This document shows positions 6,531-11,215 of a stretch of 11,215 nucleotides of DNA, in pieces; the first letter of the stretch is position 1, and each line of letters starts with the position of its first letter. This DNA comes from Bacteroidales bacterium. Its GTDB lineage: Bacteria; Bacteroidota; Bacteroidia; Bacteroidales; Muribaculaceae. The stretch is from contig CAAFXX010000255.1 of the NCBI GenBank assembly GCA_900767075.1, positions 1-11,215 on the forward strand, read 5' to 3'. Both the position numbers and the translations under genes were made by a program. The notes below the pieces were generated by a model. That model was not told where the DNA came from and did no database searches. It saw only the letters and a list, made by a program, of their open reading frames with translations.

Positions 6531-7439
6531 ATGAAAACAGCTATGAAGATATTTGCGTGCGGTGTGCTTGGAGTGATGACAATCGGAGCTTCGGGCTGCG
6601 CCTCGCTCTTGGGTTCGAAAAAAGTAAAACAGGAGGCGGTGCTCCCTCACGATCGTCAGAAAATCGCGAATAAAGACGATATAAAGACCTATACCTCTGA
6701 GGAAATCAAGAAAGGTGTGGTCAAAGGTGATTGGGCAATCGAGACAGTCAACGGCAAGCCTGCCGTCGGGGAGAAAGCTCCTTTCCTCAAGTTTGTTCCG
6801 AAGGAAAAGACCGTCTACGGTAACAACGGATGCAACTCGCTGACCGGTCCTTATGTCTACAATCCCAAAGACAGCACCATCTCTTTCGGTGACCTCGCCT
6901 GCACGATGATGCTCTGCTCGAAGGAAGGTCTGACGGATTACGAGATAAACGCGGCTTTGGGACAGGTTAAGTACTATAGCTGGGACGTGAAGGATTCCGA
7001 TTATTATCTTTATTTCTACGACAGCGCCCGCAAGGAGGTGATGAGCCTCATGCATCAGAATTTCGATTTCCTTAACGGCACCTGGGTGGTAAGGCAGATT
7101 GACGATATCGCAGTCAATAATCCCGACATGGAGATGGTGATCGATGTCGACGAGGGAAAGATCCACGGCAACACCGGCTGCAATATATATAACGGCTCCC
7201 TTGAGATCGATATGGAGCAGGCAAACTCAATATCTTTCAGTGCCATAGGCATGACGCGCATGGCATGTCCTCCCGATCAGGAGAATCATGAGACCCAGCT
7301 GATCGTGGCTCTTGAGGAAGCATCGACGGCAAAGCCGGTCTCGCCTTCCGAGGTCCTTCTTTTCGACAGCCAGGGCAAGCAGGTGCTTAAGCTCGTTCGT
7401 GTGGCTCAGTCCTCGTCGTCATCCTCCCAGTCGAGATAG
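6531..7439 (+). CDS. Lipoprotein with two META (HslJ-like) domains (302 aa)
   Basis: An envelope lipoprotein. The N terminus is a short basic start, a hydrophobic stretch and an ASGC lipobox with the lipidated cysteine at residue 23. Two META domains follow: about 62-175 with GNNGCN at 97-102, and about 182-290 with GNTGCN at 213-218. Each opens with a W-containing strand (GDWAIETVNG; GTWVVRQIDD), as in HslJ and META proteins. In both domains a later segment carries further cysteines (DLACTMMLC; TRMACPP), also usual for the family. The molecular role is not established; E. coli HslJ is a heat-inducible outer-membrane protein linked to novobiocin resistance. The start at 6531 leaves a normal signal peptide; ATG 6543 is possible. 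The last 11 codons, including a run of six serines, overlap the 3' end of the convergent hslR gene. No operon partner. Confidence 0.85.
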   Translation: MKTAMKIFACGVLGVMTIGASGCASLLGSKKVKQEAVLPHDRQKIANKDDIKTYTSEEIKKGVVKGDWAIETVNGKPAVGEKAPFLKFVPKEKTVYGNNGCNSLTGPYVYNPKDSTISFGDLACTMMLCSKEGLTDYEINAALGQVKYYSWDVKDSDYYLYFYDSARKEVMSLMHQNFDFLNGTWVVRQIDDIAVNNPDMEMVIDVDEGKIHGNTGCNIYNGSLEIDMEQANSISFSAIGMTRMACPPDQENHETQLIVALEEASTAKPVSPSEVLLFDSQGKQVLKLVRVAQSSSSSSQSR

Positions 7440-7831
7440 AATTCGTCGGCTGTATAGGAGTCTTCCTTGAATTTCGACAGTTCGCGTCCTTCCCTCTTGG
7501 TGGGACGTCCGAGACCTTTGCGGCGGTCGACAAATCCGGATATCCGGGTCATCTCGAGCAGCTCGTATTGCTCGGGCGTCGTGAGGTTCTCGAGATAATC
7601 GGGCACGAGCTTTGCGCCCAGACGGTTTGCCGTCAAGGCTTTTACCCTGAAAGTGTAGGTGATGGGCGGTTTGCGCACGTCGATTATGTCGCCGACCTTT
7701 ATGGTGCGGCTGGGCTTCACCGTGGCGCCTCCTATGGTCACACGTCCTTTCTTGCAGGCGTCGGTGGCGATTGTGCGGGTCTTGAAGACGCGCATAGCCC
7801 AAAGCCATTTGTCGATTCTTGCTTCTTCCAT
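7406..7831 (-). CDS. hslR: S4-domain RNA-binding protein, Hsp15 family (141 aa)
   Basis: A small cytoplasmic RNA-binding protein. The S4 fold occupies about residues 1-60, opening with RIDKWLWAMRVFKTRT, the signature of the Hsp15 (HslR) family, with KKGRVTIGG and VGDIIDV in the later strands. In E. coli Hsp15 binds 50S subunits that carry stranded peptidyl-tRNA and returns them to use. A basic segment (about 104-120, with RRKGLGRPTKREGRE) and an acidic tail (DWEDDDED) close the protein. Its ATG lies one base after the pth stop codon (TAA T ATG), so the two are almost certainly co-translated. This fits the function, since both act on ribosome-bound peptidyl-tRNA. Its last codons overlap those of the convergent META gene by 34 bp. 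Confidence 0.88.
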   Translation of the reverse strand: MEEARIDKWLWAMRVFKTRTIATDACKKGRVTIGGATVKPSRTIKVGDIIDVRKPPITYTFRVKALTANRLGAKLVPDYLENLTTPEQYELLEMTRISGFVDRRKGLGRPTKREGRELSKFKEDSYTADEFYLDWEDDDED

Positions 7832-7832
7832 A

Positions 7833-8396
7833 TTAATGATTATAATGTGTCATTGCGAAATCGGCGCCGGAGAGGCAGAATGCCTTTACGGCATCTTCCG
7901 CATGTTTTACGAACTCGGGCATCTTTTTCATCTCTTCTTCGGGGAACTTGCCGAGCACATAGTCTATCTGTCCGCCTCGCGGGAAGTCGTTGCCTACCCC
8001 CATGCGGAGACGAGCGTAATTTTGGGTGCCTAACTCAGATGCGATGTTTTTCAGTCCGTTGTGTCCGGCGTCGGAACCCTGTTTGCGGAGCCTGAGCACT
8101 CCGAAGGGGAGGGCGATGTCGTCGACGATCACCAGCAGGTTCTCGAGCGGAAGCTTCAGCTTGTTCATCCAGTAGCGCACGGCGACGCCGCTCAGGTTCA
8201 TGTATGTGGAAGGCTTCAGCAACATGAGCTCGCAGTTTTTGACCTTTACCTCAGCCATGTCGCCGTAACGGCAGGACGTGAAGGGCACCCCCGCGGATGC
8301 TGCTATCGAATCGCCGGTGATGAATCCCATGTTGTGGCGGGTGTTCTCATACTCGCGTCCGATGTTTCCAAGACAGACGATCAGAAATTTCTTCAT
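7833..8396 (-). CDS. pth: Peptidyl-tRNA hydrolase (187 aa)
   Basis: Cleaves the ester between nascent peptide and tRNA on peptidyl-tRNAs that drop off ribosomes, recycling tRNA in the cytoplasm. It opens MKKFLIVCLGNIGREYENTRHNMGF. The residues known to matter in E. coli Pth are in place: N11, catalytic H21, N67 in STYMNLSG, D93 in VIVDDIALP, and H112-N113 in GSDAGHNGLK. Length from this ATG is normal for the family. The frame is open upstream, and ATG 8472-8474 would add a 26-residue basic and acidic leader (starting MTITKIFRRLFGRKE), while ATG 8511-8513 lies inside the rplY terminator hairpin. I prefer 8396 because the family fold starts there. It lies between rplY and hslR and is one base from hslR. 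Confidence 0.92.
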   Translation of the reverse strand: MKKFLIVCLGNIGREYENTRHNMGFITGDSIAASAGVPFTSCRYGDMAEVKVKNCELMLLKPSTYMNLSGVAVRYWMNKLKLPLENLLVIVDDIALPFGVLRLRKQGSDAGHNGLKNIASELGTQNYARLRMGVGNDFPRGGQIDYVLGKFPEEEMKKMPEFVKHAEDAVKAFCLSGADFAMTHYNH

Positions 8397-8492
8397 CTCC
8401 TTATTCTCTTTTTCGCGACATTCTTCGGATTCTTTTCTTCCGAAAAGCCGCCTGAATATTTTTGTGATTGTCATTAAGAGCTTAATATCAGA

Positions 8493-8521
8493 AAGACACC
8501 ATACCGTGGGCATGATGTCTT
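8493..8521 (-). terminator. Hairpin between rplY and pth
   Basis: A 13-bp stem (8493-8505 with 8509-8521, including two G-U pairs when read as the minus-strand transcript) and a 3-nt loop lie 26 bp beyond the rplY stop, followed by a pyrimidine-rich TCTTTCT. This looks like an intrinsic terminator or attenuator, so pth and hslR may get only part of the rplY transcription. No clear second promoter is visible before pth. Confidence 0.6.
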
Positions 8522-8546
8522 CCTTTTAGCGTTATGTCAACCGTTA

Positions 8547-9197
8547 TTACTCGGCTGCCTTTGCCTGTGCACCACGTGCGGCACGTGTGAGCTGTACGGC
8601 GCAGACAACTGCGTTCTTGGCGTTCATGAGCTCGAGACCTTCGAAGTGGAGGTCGCCTACTGCCATCGACTTGCCGAGACCGAGGTGATCGACATTGATC
8701 ACGAGGCGCTCGGGAATTTCGCTGTAGACAGCTTTAACCTTGAGCTTACGCATTGAGAGAGTCAGCTTACCACCGGCTTTGACACCCTCGGCGTGACCTT
8801 CGATCTGAACGGGAACCTCCATTACGATGGGCTTGTCGGGGAATACCTCGAGGAAGTCCATGTGGAGGATTGTGTCCTTAACGGGCTGGAACTGGATCTC
8901 CTTCATTACGGCTTTCTTTGTCTCGCCGTTGACTGTGAGGTCGATCTCGAAGATATCGGGAGTATAGACGAGCTTGCGTACGTCTTCTGTGTTAAGCGTG
9001 ATGTCTGTGGCGATGATGGCACGCTTTTCATCGATGGCTACAAGTTTCTGACCTGCCTTAAGTTCCTCTTTGTAGGGAAGCTCAACGATGGCGCCGCCAT
9101 TGATCACTGCGGGAATCTTTCCCTCTTTACGTAAAGCCTTCACAGCTTTTTTGCCGCATGCCGTACGGGCCTCGGCGTTCAATACATACTTTTTCAT
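8547..9197 (-). CDS. rplY: 50S ribosomal protein L25, long Ctc form (216 aa)
   Basis: Binds 5S rRNA in the large subunit. Length and layout match the two-domain Ctc/TL5 form and not the 94-residue E. coli form. The N-terminal 5S-binding domain (about 1-95) carries the typical start with RTACGKKAVKALRKEGKIPAVINGG and later FQPVKDTILHMDF. The C-terminal beta domain (about 96-190) has VPVQIEGHAEGVKAGG and the segment LVINVDHLGLG. A short Ala-rich tail (RAARGAQAKAAE) is common in Bacteroidota members. The ATG at 9195-9197 is the first methionine and fits the family start. A consensus promoter lies about 90 bp upstream and a terminator-like hairpin follows. Its neighbour pth is its usual partner in many bacteria, joining ribosome assembly with peptidyl-tRNA recycling. 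Confidence 0.93.
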   Translation of the reverse strand: MKKYVLNAEARTACGKKAVKALRKEGKIPAVINGGAIVELPYKEELKAGQKLVAIDEKRAIIATDITLNTEDVRKLVYTPDIFEIDLTVNGETKKAVMKEIQFQPVKDTILHMDFLEVFPDKPIVMEVPVQIEGHAEGVKAGGKLTLSMRKLKVKAVYSEIPERLVINVDHLGLGKSMAVGDLHFEGLELMNAKNAVVCAVQLTRAARGAQAKAAE

Positions 9198-9233
9198 TCT
9201 GAAAGTTGATTGTGTTACTCAAAATAGGTTTGA

Positions 9234-9265
9234 CCGTGAATGTCAACGAATTTCCCATCACACGG
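9234..9265 (-). promoter_or_regulatory. Possible stem-loop in the rplY leader
   Basis: CCGTG (9234-9238) pairs with CACGG (9261-9265) and, after a small internal loop, ATG (9240-9242) with CAT (9256-9258). It falls in the roughly 80-nt leader between the promoter and the ATG. A ribosomal-protein autoregulatory site is conceivable but not recognised. Confidence 0.25.
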
Positions 9266-9284
9266 TTTGCTTTTCAAAAGCCGC

Positions 9285-9317
9285 GCAAAATTAATAAATT
9301 TTTTCCGTCGGAGCAAA
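9285..9317 (-). promoter_or_regulatory. rplY promoter (-33 TTTG, 20 bp, -7 TAATTTTGC)
   Basis: On the minus strand TTTG (9314-9317), a 20-bp spacer and TAATTTTGC (9285-9293) give an exact match to the Bacteroidota promoter consensus. One of the two best promoters in the window, with that of the rRNA operon. Confidence 0.75.
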
Positions 9318-9369
9318 TAATTCGAATATAAAGGTGTGTTATTTTGAAAATTATACACTTTTAAACAGT

Positions 9370-9398
9370 AAAAAAGGCATCCCTGCCCGGAATGCCTT
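9370..9398 (-). terminator. Intrinsic terminator of the PepSY-like gene
   Basis: On the minus strand AAGGCAT (9392-9398) pairs with ATGCCTT (9374-9380) around an 11-nt loop that can add two G-C pairs. The stem runs directly into a T-tract (9370-9375). It starts 20 bp after the stop codon. Confidence 0.8.
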
Positions 9399-9418
9399 AT
9401 GGTTAGGGTTGACGTTAT

Positions 9419-9859
9419 TCAGTCGTCCACACGGAGGAAGCGTCCGGAACGGTCGAATTTCAGGTCTATGCCGCTCGAGAGCTCCACATCGTAATCGTTG
9501 CGGTCTTTGTCGATCTTGACAATCTTCTGACCTTTGTAGTATTTCGATACATAACTGGAGATCGGCTTGAGTACGAAAACTGATGGAACTGCCTTCTGTC
9601 CGCAGTCGACTTCTTTCCATTCGCCGTTGTCGTTGAATTCGATTTCTGTGCCGTCGACAAGGATCACCTCATAATCGGCACCGCCGAAAAAGTGTTTGTC
9701 AACTTTGATATGGCTGACTCCCGTCTTGGGAAAACTCGATTTCAAAGTTTTTTTGGCTGCCGCCGGCAGAGGCTCGGTTGTGCGGTAGACAATATCCTTG
9801 GCGGAAATCTGACCGATGCTCAATAATATCACTGCGAGGAATGCTATAAATTTTTTCAT
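9419..9859 (-). CDS. Secreted PepSY-like domain protein (146 aa)
   Basis: A small exported protein. Residues 1-20 are a textbook signal peptide (MKKF, hydrophobic core, cleavage after ISA). The mature part looks like the PepSY-like family (formerly DUF2874) frequent in Bacteroidales, where paralogues occur as periplasmic proteins of unknown role. It consists of two similar halves (about 23-86 and 90-146), each ending in a beta-strand motif: DYEVILVDGTEIEFNDNGEW (62-81) and DYDVELSSGIDLKFDRSGRF (122-141), matching at G, F, G and an aromatic. No catalytic residues are evident. The ATG at 9857-9859 is preceded by a -7 box and the gene ends in its own terminator, so it is probably monocistronic. 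Family membership is by recognition of the DGTxIEFxxxG pattern. Confidence 0.78.
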   Translation of the reverse strand: MKKFIAFLAVILLSIGQISAKDIVYRTTEPLPAAAKKTLKSSFPKTGVSHIKVDKHFFGGADYEVILVDGTEIEFNDNGEWKEVDCGQKAVPSVFVLKPISSYVSKYYKGQKIVKIDKDRNDYDVELSSGIDLKFDRSGRFLRVDD

Positions 9860-9897
9860 GACAAATTTATTTTTAATTTTTCTTCGTTATTATCGCT

Positions 9898-9905
9898 CAA
9901 AGTTA
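9898..9905 (-). promoter_or_regulatory. Putative -7 box for the PepSY-like gene
   Basis: Reads TAACTTTG on the minus strand, matching TAnnTTTG, 39 bp upstream of the ATG. A TTTA occurs at a 19-bp spacer and a TTTG at 23 bp, so the -33 element is imperfect. Confidence 0.5.
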
Positions 9906-9997
9906 TAAAAGAATCCATTAATTTTAAACAAATGGCAGGCGTGAAAGTGAGAAATTATCATAGAGGGGAATAAATTTTTAAGAAAATTTGCGATTTT

Positions 9998-10030
9998 ATT
10001 GCAAAATTGCACCTTAATATATATATTTGC
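9998..10030 (+). promoter_or_regulatory. Putative plus-strand promoter in the intergenic region
   Basis: TATATTTGC (10022-10030) matches the -7 consensus. At 19-20 bp upstream lies ATTGC (9998-10002), a partial -33 box. It points toward a hairpin and a terminator-like stem, not directly to a gene. Confidence 0.4.
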
Positions 10031-10035
10031 AATGT

Positions 10036-10170
10036 TGATGTAAAAAATCATGAGTGATTCATTCATGATTTATCAATAAAATCACGATTAGCTTTTTTAA
10101 TTATAATAGTAACATTGACTCATAAAAGGTCAAAGAAAAGAGAAATTCGCGAGAATTTTTCTTTTTTTTA
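10036..10170 (+). ncRNA. Candidate small RNA upstream of the rRNA operon
   Basis: Unrecognised; proposed only from signal order. After the promoter-like motif ending at 10030 comes a perfect 9-bp hairpin, AAATCATGA (10045-10053) with TCATGATTT (10063-10071). After about 60 unstructured bases there is a strong terminator-like stem (10132-10169). The product would be about 130 nt. No coding frame of note lies within it. The region could equally be an upstream part of the rRNA transcription unit. Confidence 0.3.
10132..10169. terminator. 17-bp terminator-like hairpin with GCGA tetraloop
   Basis: Positions 10132-10148 pair with 10153-10169 around GCGA, a GNRA tetraloop. Every pair is matched apart from two G-U wobbles, and the stem is followed by a T-rich stretch (10171-10181). 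The 3' arm is itself T-rich, as in intrinsic terminators of AT-rich DNA. It is also T-rich on the minus strand, so it may work both ways and shield the PepSY-like gene from rRNA transcription signals. Confidence 0.65.
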
Positions 10171-10320
10171 TTTCTCTTTTTCGAGTGCCGGAATGAAATT
10201 GATATGTTTTTAGACATGTAATTAACATAGAGAAATATATTTTAACATTTATTGATTCGGTTGAGCGCCAATAAATTAAACGGAAAAGTAAAAGATTTCT
10301 GAGAGTTTGTGAAGAAAATA
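10171..10320. other. AT-rich spacer before the rRNA promoter
   Basis: I see no gene, repeat or clear promoter here. The AT-rich composition directly upstream of the -33 box could act as an UP-like element. Confidence 0.4.
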
Positions 10321-10353
10321 TTTGCACACGGTTGTTTTTTGCTATAACTTTGC
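10321..10353 (+). promoter_or_regulatory. rRNA operon promoter (-33 TTTG, 20 bp, -7 TAACTTTGC)
   Basis: TTTG (10321-10324), a 20-bp spacer and TAACTTTGC (10345-10353) match the Bacteroidota consensus exactly. It is the last such motif before the 16S gene, giving a leader of about 225 nt. Confidence 0.8.
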
Positions 10354-10359
10354 AACCGC

Positions 10360-10584
10360 AAACGGGAAAACAACCCCGGCCCGGAAGTCGGACGACAGAA
10401 GGGGAGGCGGGTTGCCGGGAGCGATAGAACATTGACATTTTGCCACAGGACAAAGCAGCGCCACTGTTTCGGCAGTGGAAGTTAGAGAAAAGAACAAGGG
10501 ACATTGATTGTCCCTGTCAATTCGCAAGACTTTAGGCAGCCGGGCCACGGACAGACAAACGAAACAAAAAAGTATTATATACCA
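10360..10584 (+). promoter_or_regulatory. Transcribed leader of the 16S rRNA gene
   Basis: Contains two perfect hairpins: CCACTG-6 nt-CAGTGG (10461-10478) and AGGGACA-5 nt-TGTCCCT (10497-10515). Between the promoter and these lies AGAACATTGACATTTTG (10426-10442), which resembles the boxA-like antitermination segment seen in Bacteroides rRNA leaders. No open frame of interest. The 5' arm of the RNase III processing stem should also lie here, but its 3' partner is outside the window. Confidence 0.55.

Positions 10585-11215
<631 letters not shown>

Noticed and set aside
6198..7166. 322-codon minus-strand open frame spanning the ndh end and the META gene
   Set aside because: Covers two real genes and their spacer on the other strand, with no recognisable features.
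9898..10030. Short protein gene in the AT-rich spacer
   Set aside because: No frame with plausible start, composition or leader was seen; the region is better explained by promoters and hairpins.

Overview
The window is a chromosomal stretch from a member of the Bacteroidales, most likely family Muribaculaceae (S24-7). Three things point there. The 16S rRNA start at the right edge has a Bacteroidota-type short V3 and Muribaculaceae-like wording around the 530 loop. Promoters fit the Bacteroidota pattern (-33 TTTG, a spacer of about 19-20 bp, -7 TAnnTTTG). Start codons generally lack strong Shine-Dalgarno sequences. This placement rests on recognition, not on an alignment.

Layout from left to right. 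The 5' end of thrS (threonyl-tRNA synthetase) reads leftward out of the window. A gene-poor stretch of about 1 kb follows. It holds a 732-bp segment bounded by 34-bp terminal inverted repeats and rich in hairpins, with no convincing gene, and then a long GC-rich hairpin. Next, on the minus strand, come a class I-like glutamine synthetase (glnA) and a large exported TPR protein. Divergent from the TPR gene is ndh, a type II NADH dehydrogenase on the plus strand, followed by a lipoprotein with two META (HslJ-like) domains. The lipoprotein gene runs head-on into, and overlaps by 34 bp, a minus-strand translation cluster rplY (L25/Ctc) - pth (peptidyl-tRNA hydrolase) - hslR (S4-domain Hsp15 family). 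A small secreted PepSY-like protein, also minus strand, follows. An AT-rich intergenic region then leads to the strong promoter, leader and first 631 nt or so of a 16S rRNA gene on the plus strand.

Most of the genes are housekeeping: tRNA charging, nitrogen assimilation, respiratory NADH oxidation, and ribosome function and rescue. rplY, pth and hslR make an obvious functional group around the 50S subunit and stalled peptidyl-tRNA, with pth and hslR one base apart. The TPR, META and PepSY-like proteins all carry export signals and belong to families of poorly defined envelope function.

The parts not explained by known genes are the inverted-repeat element between thrS and glnA, and a possible small transcript upstream of the rRNA operon, where a promoter-like motif, a perfect 9-bp hairpin and a strong terminator-like hairpin lie in order within about 150 bp. 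I see no CRISPR array, tRNA gene, recognisable transposase or defence system.
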